DNA from: Nocardioides ganghwensis
GTDB lineage: Bacteria; Actinomycetota; Actinomycetes; Propionibacteriales; Nocardioidaceae
Direction of reading: 5' to 3'
DNA: 64,000 bases
Assembly: GCF_014779655.1 (NCBI RefSeq)
Contig: NZ_JACXYX010000004.1
Coordinates: forward strand, 62,001 to 126,000
Position numbers and translations under genes: made by a program. Below the pieces are notes generated by a model. The model saw nothing but the letters and a program-made list of their open reading frames with translations, was not told where the DNA came from and did not search any database. Below, in pieces: positions 9,901 through 16,831 of the stretch. Each line of letters starts with the position of its first letter. The first letter of the stretch is position 1.

Positions 9901-12544
9901 CGCCGACTACGTCCTCGACGTCGACCGGCCGACCCGGCTGGTGACGACCGTCGGGACGATCGACGAGCTCGGCGAGCCCGACGGCGCACTGGTCCGGGCG
10001 ATCGGCGAGCAGGTCGCGGCTCGTCCGACCGGATCCCAGGCCGTGGTCGACCTCTACCTGTCGTGGCCGGGGGAGGAGCTCCCCGCGCAGGAGACCAGCG
10101 ACCGGCTGGGCGCCCTCCTCGGCGACGTCGCCTTCGCCTCCGACATCCGGCGCATCGTGGTCGCGGTGACCCGCGGCGGTGACCGCCCGGTCGACTACGT
10201 CACCTTCCGCCCCGCCGCCGACCAGGTCCCCACGGCGATGGAGGAGGACCGTCTGGTCCGGGGGATCCACCCGATGGTGGGTCGCCGCCTCAACCTGTGG
10301 CGGCTGCGGCAGTTCGACGTCGTACGCCTCGAGGCACCCGAGGACGTGCTGCTCTACCACTGCACGGCCCCCGGCAACCCGGCCGACCAGCGCCTCGTCG
10401 CGCTCGCCCAGGTGCGCCAGGTGGCCGTCGTGCGCGACGAGTCCGGCGCGGTCGTGGCGCTCCCGCACGCGGAGCGCGCGGTCGAGCACTGCCTCGAGGC
10501 GATCCGCCGGGCCCGCACCGAGCGGCCCGACGGCGCGAAGCTCGACCTCAACCAGGTGTGGGTCCACGTGTGGCCCGTCGTCGACGCCGACCTCGACCAG
10601 CTCGCCGCGCTGCGGGACAAGATCACCCCGCTCACGGAGGGCGCCAGCATCGAGGAGGTCCAGGCCCACGGTCGGGTCCCCGGCCCGGACGGCACCCCGC
10701 AGCCCGTCGTCGTGCGCTTCCACGCGCAGGTCGGGGGCGGCGTCGCCACCACGATCGACGCCCCGCCCACCGAGCCGCTCCAGCCCCTCGACGACTACGC
10801 CGTCAAGGTGCTGCGTGCCAAGCGGCGCGGCCTGGTCTACCCCTACGAGCTGGAGAGCCTGCTCGTCGGGACCGGGGGCAGCGTGGTGGAGCACGACCTC
10901 GACGACACCGGCGCGCTGGTGCCGGTCGAGCGCCCGCGCGGTCTCAACAAGGCGGCGCTGCTGGTCGCCGTGGTCACGACGCCGACCGCCCTGCACCCCG
11001 AGGGCGTCACCCGCGTGGTGCTGTGCGGCGACCCCACCAAGGCCCTGGGAGCAGTCTCCGAGCCCGAGTGCTCCCGCATCATCGCGGCCATCGACCTCGC
11101 CGAGCGGATGCAGGTCCCGGTGGAGTGGTTCGCGCTGTCGGCCGGTGCCCGGATCTCGATGGACTCCGGCACCGAGAACATGGACTGGGTGGCTGCCGCG
11201 CTCAAGCGGATCGTGGAGTTCACCCAGGACGGCGGCGAGATCAACGTCGTGGTGGCCGGGATCAACGTCGGTGCCCAGCCCTACTGGAACGCCGAGGCCA
11301 CGATGCTCATGCACACGCGCGGCATCCTGGTGATGACGCCCGACAGCGCGATGGTGCTGACCGGCAAGCAGTCGCTCGACTTCTCCGGCGGCGTGTCCGC
11401 CGAGGATAACTTCGGGATCGGCGGCTACGACCGGGTGATGGGCCCCAACGGCCAGGCCCAGTACTGGGCACCGAACCTGCCCGCGGCCGTCGACGTGCTC
11501 ATGCAGCACTACGCCCACACCTACGTCGTGCCCGGCGAGGCCGGTCCACGACGGGCGCGGACCACGGACCCCGCGGACCGCGACGTCACGACGTACCCGC
11601 ACAGCACGCCCGACAGCGACTTCACCACGGTGGGGGAGATCTTCTCGAGCACCCGCAACCCCGAGCGCAAGAAGGCCTTCGACATCCGCACCGTGATGCG
11701 CGCGGTGTCCGACGCCGACCACGCGACGCTCGAGCGGTGGGCGGGCATGGCCGACGCCGAGACCGCGGTGGTGATGGACGCGCACCTCGGCGGCTGGCCG
11801 GTCTGCCTGCTCGGGATCGAGTCGCGGCCGGTGCCGCGCCGCGGCTTCCCGCCCACCGACGGCCCGGACACCTACACCGCCGGCACGCTCTTCCCGCGGT
11901 CGTCGAAGAAGGCGGCCCGGGCGATCAACGCCGCCAGCGGCAACCGCCCGCTCGTGGTGCTCGCCAACCTGTCGGGCTTCGACGGGTCGCCCGACTCGAT
12001 GCGCAGCCTCCAGCTGGAGTACGGCGCGGAGATCGGTCGCGCGATCGTCAACTTCGACGGGCCGATCGTCTTCTGCGTGATCTCGCGCTACCACGGCGGC
12101 GCGTTCGTGGTGTTCTCCAAGGCGCTCAACCCGAGGATGACCGTGCTCGCGGTCGAGGGGTCCTTCGCCTCGGTGATCGGCGGGGCTCCGGCCGCGGCCG
12201 TGGTCTTCTCCGCGGAGGTCGACAAGCGGGCGGCGGCCGACCCGCGCCACCAGGCCCTGGAGTCGCAGGTCGCGAGCGCCGAGGGCCCCGCGCGCGCCAG
12301 GCTGCTGCTCGAGCTGGCCGACCTCCGGACAACGCTGCGCGCCGAGAAGATCAGCGAGGTGGCGGCGGAGTTCGACGGCGTCCACAACATCCACCGGGCG
12401 GTCGAGGTCGGGTCGGTCGACGCCGTCATCCACCCCACCGAGCTGCGGCCGCGGATCATCGCGGAGCTGGAGCGCGGGCTGGAGCGCGGGCTGGAGCGCG
12501 GGCTGGAGCGGGGGCTGGAGCGGGGGTCGGCGGCAAGGAGCTGA
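6914..12544 (+). CDS. Single-chain acyl-CoA carboxylase (biotin carboxylase, BCCP and carboxyltransferase fused)
   Basis: A 1876-aa multidomain biotin enzyme. The N-terminal third (about 12-450) is a biotin carboxylase with ATP-grasp features, including the glycine-rich loop KATAGGGGRGIRMV and EVNTRLQVEHPITE. A biotinyl domain follows, with the biotinylation motif ESMKME at about 635-640. After a central region of roughly 600 residues comes a carboxyltransferase domain (about 1280-1830). The order resembles eukaryotic acetyl-CoA carboxylase rather than the usual separate actinobacterial AccA/AccD chains. The substrate (acetyl-, propionyl- or long-chain acyl-CoA) cannot be read from sequence. 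The start is GTG 6914 with no clear ribosome-binding site. The C-terminus ends in five LERG repeats. It has no partner subunit genes nearby, as expected for a self-contained enzyme. Confidence 0.9.
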   Translation: MPPESRPTSRVRFSRIAVVNRGEAAMRLIHAVRDHNAEQTGHPIEVVALHTDAEHAAMFVREADVAYSLGPAAARPYLDLAVLERALVETGADAAWVGWGFVAEDPAFVDLCDRLGVTFIGPSSEAMRTLGDKIGSKLIAEEVGVPVAPWSRGGVDTLEEALAAAERIGYPLMLKATAGGGGRGIRMVAGAADLEDAYQRTRDEAERAFGSGVVFLEKLVTGARHVEVQVIADSHGHAWALGVRDCSVQRRNQKVIEESASPLLAPEQTEELKASAERLALAVGYVGAATVEFLYHPGERTFAFLEVNTRLQVEHPITEATTGTDLVRAQLHVASGGVLEGEKPAEIGHAVEARLNAEDPDRDFAPSPGRIALLDLPAGPGVRVDTGVGTGDSIPADFDSMIAKIIAVGSTRQEALARLRRAVSETTVVIEGGATNKSFILDLLAQPEVTDGGGTGWADTGWIDRVRGEGRLHSHRHSGVALVAAAIHAYEDEERLEIDHLLETSRGGRPNVQHEVGRGVDLKLRGTTYKVTALRTGPHRFRVAVAAGEGAGATVVDAQVVRIDEFHSTLTVNGQRFRLVTATHGPVQLVEVDGVTHRVTRDEGGMLRSPAPALVVATPVAEGDLVEAGTSVLVLESMKMETVVHAPFAGRVREILVKTGSQVENGAPLLRIEPVEEAPETGTAGAEASAGGPDLELPQAAPEGAADAEVAQGLADLRAAMLGYDTDPATERRVLADYLDAREEARTAGHDVLAGEIELLRMFAELAELSRNRPGGEEEHTELRVHSSREHFHTYLQSLDLERHGLGEQFGRRLKAVLARYGVTELDRTPELEESVFRIYLAQRRSAADVQLVTSLLQAWIAGPPPAEADGDVVRSLLERLVRATQLRFPIVGDLARSLRFRWFDQPAVDEERSSVLAGVRGELVELSVDDAPDRARRIEALAAIPEQIVRFLAERLAEGIPPREPMLEVLVRRHYREHELHDLRVLDIEGRPFAVADYVLDVDRPTRLVTTVGTIDELGEPDGALVRAIGEQVAARPTGSQAVVDLYLSWPGEELPAQETSDRLGALLGDVAFASDIRRIVVAVTRGGDRPVDYVTFRPAADQVPTAMEEDRLVRGIHPMVGRRLNLWRLRQFDVVRLEAPEDVLLYHCTAPGNPADQRLVALAQVRQVAVVRDESGAVVALPHAERAVEHCLEAIRRARTERPDGAKLDLNQVWVHVWPVVDADLDQLAALRDKITPLTEGASIEEVQAHGRVPGPDGTPQPVVVRFHAQVGGGVATTIDAPPTEPLQPLDDYAVKVLRAKRRGLVYPYELESLLVGTGGSVVEHDLDDTGALVPVERPRGLNKAALLVAVVTTPTALHPEGVTRVVLCGDPTKALGAVSEPECSRIIAAIDLAERMQVPVEWFALSAGARISMDSGTENMDWVAAALKRIVEFTQDGGEINVVVAGINVGAQPYWNAEATMLMHTRGILVMTPDSAMVLTGKQSLDFSGGVSAEDNFGIGGYDRVMGPNGQAQYWAPNLPAAVDVLMQHYAHTYVVPGEAGPRRARTTDPADRDVTTYPHSTPDSDFTTVGEIFSSTRNPERKKAFDIRTVMRAVSDADHATLERWAGMADAETAVVMDAHLGGWPVCLLGIESRPVPRRGFPPTDGPDTYTAGTLFPRSSKKAARAINAASGNRPLVVLANLSGFDGSPDSMRSLQLEYGAEIGRAIVNFDGPIVFCVISRYHGGAFVVFSKALNPRMTVLAVEGSFASVIGGAPAAAVVFSAEVDKRAAADPRHQALESQVASAEGPARARLLLELADLRTTLRAEKISEVAAEFDGVHNIHRAVEVGSVDAVIHPTELRPRIIAELERGLERGLERGLERGLERGSAARS
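12467..12526 (+). repeat. 12-bp tandem repeat at the 3' end of the carboxylase gene
   Basis: Five copies of CTGGAGCGCGGG (the last two with one G substitution) encode LERG repeats at the extreme C-terminus. The repeat is in frame and lies just before the stop codon at 12544. Confidence 0.9.
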
Positions 12545-12610
12545 TCCGACCCGCGCCGTCCGCCCGCGCCTCGAGACGCGCACGCGATTGTCACCGTTTC
12601 GTGGGCAGGA

Positions 12611-12636
12611 CGTTGAGGTTCGTTGTACCTTCAACG
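12611..12636 (+). promoter_or_regulatory. Leaderless promoter with overlapping inverted repeat, before the response regulator
   Basis: A TACCTT hexamer at 12626-12631 lies 6 nt before the GTG start at 12638. An imperfect dyad, CGTTGAGGT (12611-12619) and ACCTTCAACG (12627-12636), overlaps it with one bulged base. This is the layout expected of an operator on a leaderless promoter; the bound protein is unknown. Confidence 0.45.
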
Positions 12637-12637
12637 A

Positions 12638-13018
12638 GTGGCCACAGTGCTGATCGTCGAGGACGAACCCGACCTCGTGCACGTCATGGGCCTCGTGCTC
12701 ACGCGGGCCGGGTTCGAGGTCCACAGCGAGGGCGCCGGGGAAGCCGCCCGCGCCCACGCCCGGCAGGTCCAGCTCGACGCCGTGGTCATGGATCGCGGGC
12801 TCCCGGACATGGACGGCCTGGAGGCCGTGCGCCTGCTGCGGTCCGACGGCTACCGGGGGGCGATCCTCGTCGTCAGTGGCTGCGCCGGCCCCGAGCACGT
12901 GTCGACGTCCCTCGCCGCCGGAGCCGACGCGGTGCTCGCCAAGCCGTTCTCGCTGGTCGACCTCGTCGAGCAGGTGCGCCTCGCGCTCGAGAAGGACGTG
13001 GTCGCCGAGGCGGGTTGA
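12638..13018 (+). CDS. Single-domain response regulator (CheY-like receiver)
   Basis: A 126-aa protein consisting of a receiver domain only. The acidic pocket is formed by EDE near the N-terminus, the phospho-acceptor Asp lies in DAVVMDRGLPDMDG, and the conserved Lys is in AVLAKPFS. There is no output domain, so it probably acts by protein-protein contact or as part of a phosphorelay. Start: GTG at 12638, where MATVLIVEDEP gives the canonical first strand; an upstream TTG at 12623 would add five residues but lies inside the promoter dyad. No kinase gene is adjacent. A short GGCGCC-N5-GGCGCC hairpin at 13019-13035 follows the stop and may be a weak terminator. Confidence 0.85.
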   Translation: MATVLIVEDEPDLVHVMGLVLTRAGFEVHSEGAGEAARAHARQVQLDAVVMDRGLPDMDGLEAVRLLRSDGYRGAILVVSGCAGPEHVSTSLAAGADAVLAKPFSLVDLVEQVRLALEKDVVAEAG

Positions 13019-13080
13019 GGCGCCCGCACGGCGCCGAGCGGCCCAGCGGAGGCGTCCGGACTCGCGAAGGCGAGATCGCG

Positions 13081-13086
13081 TAAAGT
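13081..13086 (+). promoter_or_regulatory. Leaderless -10 element TAAAGT
   Basis: TAAAGT lies 8 nt before the GTG at 13095, with no Shine-Dalgarno sequence between. Confidence 0.45.
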
Positions 13087-13094
13087 GGTTCGCT

Positions 13095-13400
13095 GTGAGT
13101 CGGGACGCGTGGACCTTCCTGTCCAACCACGGTCACGTCCTGGTGGCGCTGGCCCGGGATCCGGACGCCCGCACCCGCGACCTGGCCGACGCGGTGGGCA
13201 TCACCGAGCGCGCGGTGCAGCAGATCATCGCGGACCTCGTGGGTCACGGGTACGTGCAGAAGGACAAGGTGGGGCGCCGCAACCGCTACCAGGTCACCCG
13301 CGGCGCCCACTTCCGGCACGACCTCGAGGCGGGCGTGACGCTCGGGTCCTTCGTGGACCTCGTCGGTCGCAGCGACACTGGTACGAAACGCAATTCGTGA
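13095..13400 (+). CDS. Small winged-helix (MarR/ArsR-like) transcriptional regulator
   Basis: A 101-aa protein with a winged-helix fold. The HTH is visible as TRDLADAVGITERAVQQIIADLVGHGYVQK (written here as the region about residues 28-57), and the wing is GRRNRYQVT (about 60-70). Proteins of this type typically regulate a nearby gene. The GTG at 13095 is the first usable start in frame and has a TAAAGT -10 element upstream. A dyad, ACGAA-N6-TTCGT (13383-13398), sits over its last codons and just before the TAATGT that probably drives the riboswitch transcript, so it could be this protein's own operator or that of the next transcript; this is inference. Confidence 0.75.
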   Translation: MSRDAWTFLSNHGHVLVALARDPDARTRDLADAVGITERAVQQIIADLVGHGYVQKDKVGRRNRYQVTRGAHFRHDLEAGVTLGSFVDLVGRSDTGTKRNS

Positions 13401-13414
13401 TAATGTGTCCGCAA

Positions 13415-13513
13415 GTCAGGCTTGGGGAGTAACCCACCTCCGGTCGACCGTCACCACGGCCCCACGGGCCCGGCGGCCGGGTTCCGCACCGAACGGGAGA
13501 GACCACCCCTGAC
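13415..13513 (+). ncRNA. Candidate yybP-ykoY (manganese) riboswitch
   Basis: A 99-nt intergenic element with the hallmarks of the yybP-ykoY family. GGGGAGTA (13424-13431) matches the conserved 5' loop, GTCACCACGG (about 13450-13459) matches the second conserved loop (usually GUCA-ACACG), and GAGACC closes the 3' side (13499-13504). An outer stem forms between GTCAGG (13415-13420) and CCTGAC (13508-13513), with inner stems GGCCC/GGGCC and GTTC/GAAC. A TAATGT -10-like hexamer at 13401-13406 would start transcription a few bases before the element. Known members sense Mn2+ and control exporters such as MntP, TerC or P-type ATPases. No such gene follows here: only a small possible membrane ORF on this strand and an antisense ABC-F gene. 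Confidence 0.6.
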
Positions 13514-13564
13514 CGCCCTCGAGCGCCTGCGGTGCTCGGTCCAGCGACAACGGTGGTGGTCATC

Positions 13565-13813
13565 ATGAGCGATCTCGTCATCCTCGGAGCCCTGCTCCTC
13601 TGGCTCGTCTCCTGGGCGGCACGCGACGCGCGTCGCCTCGGTGCGCGGCGCGGGGCGTACGTCGCGCGGCTGCATCGGCCGCGCGGGCCGGCCTCGCCAC
13701 GTCAGACGTGGCGGACCACGACCCGTCCGGCGTCGACCTCCCAGCGCTGGTCGAGCCGTACGTTCTCCAGCAGCCGGCGGTCGTGGGAGACCAGCAGCAG
13801 CGCGCCGTCGTAG
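13565..13813 (+). CDS. Possible small membrane protein downstream of the riboswitch (doubtful)
   Basis: An 82-aa frame starts with one clear membrane segment (LVILGALLLWLVSWAA, residues 4-19) followed by an Arg-rich stretch. The C-terminal half overlaps the 3' end of the antisense ABC-F gene and becomes Ser/Thr/Arg-rich, typical of a shadow frame. No good ribosome-binding site precedes the ATG at 13565. It is listed because it is the only coding candidate that the upstream riboswitch-like element could control. The real product, if any, may be only the first 30-40 residues. Confidence 0.25.
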   Translation: MSDLVILGALLLWLVSWAARDARRLGARRGAYVARLHRPRGPASPRQTWRTTTRPASTSQRWSSRTFSSSRRSWETSSSAPS

Positions 13814-15345
13814 GAGTCCAGGGCCTGCTCCAGCTGCTCGATGGCGGGGAGGTCGAGGTGGTTGGTGGGCTCGTCGAGGACCAGCAGGTTGACCCCACGG
13901 GCCTGCAGCAGCGCCATGGCGGCGCGGGTGCGCTCGCCGGGGGAGAGGCGGCCGACCTCGCTGGCGACCTGGTCGGCCTTCAGCCCGAACTTCGCCAGGA
14001 GCGTACGGACCTCGGCCTGCGTGAGCTCCGGGACGACGGCCTCGAACGCGTCCCCGAGGCCCAGGGCGTCGTCGAGACCCGTTCTCGCCTGGTCGATGAC
14101 CCCTACCGCGACGGAGGCTCCTAATGACGCGGATCCGGTGTCGGGGGCGGCGTCGCCGAGGAGGAGCCGCAGCAGCGTGGTCTTGCCGGCTCCGTTGGGG
14201 CCGGTGATGCCGATCCGGTCGCCGGCCTCGACCTGCGCGGAGACCGGACCGAGCGCGAAGTCGCCCAGCCTGACGCTCGCCTCGTTGAGGGTGGCGACGA
14301 CGGTGCTCGAGCGGGGCGCGGCCGCGATGTCGAACTGGAGGACCCACTCCTTGCGCGGTTCCTCGACCTCGTCGAGGCGCGCGATCCGCGACTCCATCTG
14401 GCGGACCTTCTGGGCCTGCTTCTCCGAGGACTCGGTGGCCGCCTTGCGGCGGATCTTGTCGTTGTCCGGGTTCTTCCTCATCGCGTTGCGCACGCCCTGC
14501 GAGCTCCACTCGCGCTGGGTGCGCGCACGGGCGACGAGGTCGGCGCGTGTGGAGGCGTTCTGCTCGAAGGCCTCGCGCGCGTGCCGCCGGGCGATGGCGC
14601 GCTCCTCGAGGAAGGCGTCGTAGCCACCGTCGTGGACCGTGACCTGGCCCTGCGCCAGGTCGAGCTCGACGATGCGGGTCACGCAGCGCGCGAGGAACTC
14701 GCGGTCGTGGGAGACGAGGACGACCCCGCCGCGCAGGCCCTGGACGAACGCCTCCAGCCGCGCGAGCCCGTCGAGGTCGAGGTCGTTGGTCGGCTCGTCG
14801 AGCAGCACCACGTCGAAGCGGCTCAGCAGCAGCGCCGCCAGCGCCACGCGGGCGGCCTGTCCGCCGGACAGCGAGGTCATCAGTGCGTCGGGGCCGACGT
14901 CGAGGCCCAGGTCGTCCAGCACCGGCGCGATCCGGTCCTCGAGGTCGGCGGCCCCGCTGGCCATCCAGCGGTCGAACGCCACGGCGTACGCGTCGTCGAC
15001 CCCGGCCTCGCCCGAGCCCAGAGCTGCCGCCGCGGACTCCATCGCTGCCGTCGCCTCGGTGGCGCCGGTGCGCCGGGCGACGTAGGCCGCCACGGTCTCG
15101 CCCGGCACCCGCTCGTGCTCCTGGGGGAGAAGCCCCACGAACGCGTCGCGCGGCGCGCAGGACACGGACCCCGCCATGGGCGTCGCCGCCCCGCCCAGGA
15201 GTGACAGCAGCGTCGACTTCCCCGCGCCGTTGGCGCCGACCACGCCGATCACGTCGCCCGGGGAGACGGTCAGGTCCAGTCCCTCGAACAGGACCCGGTG
15301 ACCGTGTCCGCCGGACAGGTCCTTCGCGACGAGCGTGGCAGACAC
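13702..15345 (-). CDS. ABC-F family ATPase (ribosome-associated, antibiotic-resistance or translation factor type)
   Basis: A 547-aa protein with two ABC ATPase domains and no membrane segments, the ABC-F layout. Domain 1 has GANGAGKST, the signature LSGGQ and LLDEPTNDLD; domain 2 has GPNGAGKTT, the signature LSPGE and LDEPTNHLD. A charged linker lies between them (about 235-310). ABC-F proteins bind the ribosomal E site and relieve stalls or protect against antibiotics; which applies here cannot be told. I chose the GTG at 15345, where MSATLVAKDLSGGHG gives the usual N-terminus, rather than an upstream in-frame start that adds 13 residues. The gene is convergent with the winged-helix/riboswitch unit and follows the WS/DGAT gene in the same direction by 57 bp. 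Confidence 0.85.
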   Translation of the reverse strand: MSATLVAKDLSGGHGHRVLFEGLDLTVSPGDVIGVVGANGAGKSTLLSLLGGAATPMAGSVSCAPRDAFVGLLPQEHERVPGETVAAYVARRTGATEATAAMESAAAALGSGEAGVDDAYAVAFDRWMASGAADLEDRIAPVLDDLGLDVGPDALMTSLSGGQAARVALAALLLSRFDVVLLDEPTNDLDLDGLARLEAFVQGLRGGVVLVSHDREFLARCVTRIVELDLAQGQVTVHDGGYDAFLEERAIARRHAREAFEQNASTRADLVARARTQREWSSQGVRNAMRKNPDNDKIRRKAATESSEKQAQKVRQMESRIARLDEVEEPRKEWVLQFDIAAAPRSSTVVATLNEASVRLGDFALGPVSAQVEAGDRIGITGPNGAGKTTLLRLLLGDAAPDTGSASLGASVAVGVIDQARTGLDDALGLGDAFEAVVPELTQAEVRTLLAKFGLKADQVASEVGRLSPGERTRAAMALLQARGVNLLVLDEPTNHLDLPAIEQLEQALDSYDGALLLVSHDRRLLENVRLDQRWEVDAGRVVVRHV

Positions 15346-15402
15346 GGGCCAGACCCTATCGCCCGCCACGGCCCGTCCGGACACACCGAGGCGGGTCCCA
15401 CC

Positions 15403-16707
15403 TCATCCGGGCGGCGCGAGCGCGACGAGCTCGGCGAGCTCCGCCTGCAGTCCGGCGACCAGCGCCTGCGGGTCCGGCACGGCGGAGCTGTCGACCTTGA
15501 AGCCGATGTGGATCTTGCCGGCGTAGCCCACGATCGAGGTCGACAGGCTCTGGTCGGCCGACATCGGTGCCCACGCCCACATCCGCGTGACGGGCAGGCC
15601 GGCCAGGTGCAGCGGCTGGTCCGGGCCACGGACGCTCGTGGTCACACCCGTCGCCTTCCGGGCGAAGAAGTCGGTGGCGTGGACGCGCAGCCGTGGGTGC
15701 ATCAGCCCCATCCCCTCCAGCAGGCCGTACGTCAGCCAGGCCTCCGGAGATTCCTTGATGGCGCGCATCCGCGCCGCGGTCTCCTCGAGTCGGCCGAGCG
15801 GGCTCTCGAGCCCCACCGGCAGGTCCAGCAGCACCAGCGCGAACTGGTTGCCCAGGTCGTCGGCCCGCAGCGCGGCAGATCCGCGCAGGTCGACCGGGAC
15901 CATCGTCGGCAGGTCGTCGACCATGGGGTCGCTGCCGTGGGCGAGCAGCCACCGGCGCAGCGCACCTGCCACTGCGGCCATGACGATGTCGGTGACCGTC
16001 GTCCCGGTCGCGCGGCGCAGCCCGCGCAGGTCGGCCACGTCGATCGACGGGGTCCACACGGCGCGCTTGCGGTGGTGCGGCGGCACCGAGAGCGGCGACA
16101 CGGGCCGGCGCGCGAGGAGGAGGTGCTCGGCGACCATCGGGGTCTTCAGCAGCCGTCCGGTCCCCGGGAGGGCGCGGACCGCCGCCCGCGCGACCTGCAG
16201 CAGACCGGCACGGCCGGCGTCCTGCTCGGTCGTGAGCTCCTCGTCGGCCAGCGCCAGGACGACCCGGAAGAGGGCGGTGCCGTCGGCCAGTGCGTGGTGC
16301 AGACGGGTGTAGATCGCCGTGCCGCCTTCGTACCCCTGGACCAGGTGCACCTCCCACGGCGGGTGCTGCCGGTCGAGGGCCCGGGACAGGCAGGACGCCA
16401 CGTGGTCCTCCAGCGCGGCGTCGTCGCCCGGTGCCGGCAGCCGGACCTCCCGGACGTGGCGGTCGAGGTCGAAGGACGGGTCGTCCTCCCACCACTGCCC
16501 CGGCCACGGCAACCAGGCGTGCCGCGCGCGTTGGCGGAACCGCGGGAAGCGGTCGAGCACGCGATCGTGCAGGAGCCGGACGTACGTCGCGCGGTCGAGC
16601 TCGCCGTCGACGACCATCAGCCCCTCGACGACCATCAGGTTGTCCGGCTGGTCCATCGCCAGCCAGACGTCGTCGACGGGTCGCACGACATGACGGGCAC
16701 CGGCCAT
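15403..16707 (-). CDS. WS/DGAT-family acyltransferase (wax ester synthase / triacylglycerol synthase)
   Basis: A 434-aa enzyme of the bifunctional wax ester synthase/acyl-CoA:diacylglycerol acyltransferase family, which makes storage triacylglycerols or wax esters at the membrane. The catalytic motif HHALADG (HHxxxDG) is present at about residues 140-146, and PPWEVHLVQG precedes it as in the family. I chose the ATG at 16707 (MAGARHVVRPVDDVW), where the family core begins; the same frame could extend 41 residues further to 16830 but that stretch is non-conserved and overlaps the divergent promoter. It is transcribed away from a second WS/DGAT gene, and a DosR-like box lies between them. In Mycobacterium tuberculosis the homologous tgs1 is a DosR target. 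Confidence 0.88.
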   Translation of the reverse strand: MAGARHVVRPVDDVWLAMDQPDNLMVVEGLMVVDGELDRATYVRLLHDRVLDRFPRFRQRARHAWLPWPGQWWEDDPSFDLDRHVREVRLPAPGDDAALEDHVASCLSRALDRQHPPWEVHLVQGYEGGTAIYTRLHHALADGTALFRVVLALADEELTTEQDAGRAGLLQVARAAVRALPGTGRLLKTPMVAEHLLLARRPVSPLSVPPHHRKRAVWTPSIDVADLRGLRRATGTTVTDIVMAAVAGALRRWLLAHGSDPMVDDLPTMVPVDLRGSAALRADDLGNQFALVLLDLPVGLESPLGRLEETAARMRAIKESPEAWLTYGLLEGMGLMHPRLRVHATDFFARKATGVTTSVRGPDQPLHLAGLPVTRMWAWAPMSADQSLSTSIVGYAGKIHIGFKVDSSAVPDPQALVAGLQAELAELVALAPPG

Positions 16708-16765
16708 GTCGTGATGCTGCCGGGTGCCGGGGCAGGAGTCACAGGGCCGGAGGTCACCACGATCC

Positions 16766-16779
16766 GGGACTGTCGCCCC
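16766..16779 (+). promoter_or_regulatory. DosR-like box between divergent WS/DGAT genes
   Basis: GGGACTGTCGCCCC matches the mycobacterial DosR consensus GGGACTTNNGNCCC at all but one specified position. It is 59 bp from one acyltransferase start and 53 bp from the other. The encoded NarL-type regulator at 25215 has a DosR-like recognition helix. Confidence 0.5.
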
Positions 16780-16799
16780 CGGCTCCCGGTCGGCCTGAC

Positions 16800-16812
16800 C
16801 ACCAGACTGGTG
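16800..16812 (+). promoter_or_regulatory. Perfect palindrome upstream of the second WS/DGAT gene
   Basis: CACCAG-A-CTGGTG is a perfect 6-bp inverted repeat around one base, ending 20 bp before the ATG at 16832 and abutting its ribosome-binding site. It could be an operator or chance. Confidence 0.3.
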
Positions 16813-16831
16813 AGCAGGAGGGGAGGTCACG

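Noticed and set aside
6386..13126. A very long open frame on the minus strand opposite the carboxylase gene
   Set aside because: High-GC sequence leaves long antisense frames open; the translation is Arg/His/Gly/Val-rich low-complexity and has no recognisable domain.
12638..13400. A toxin-antitoxin pair formed by the two small genes
   Set aside because: One is a clear receiver domain and the other a winged-helix regulator; they are 76 bp apart with separate promoters.
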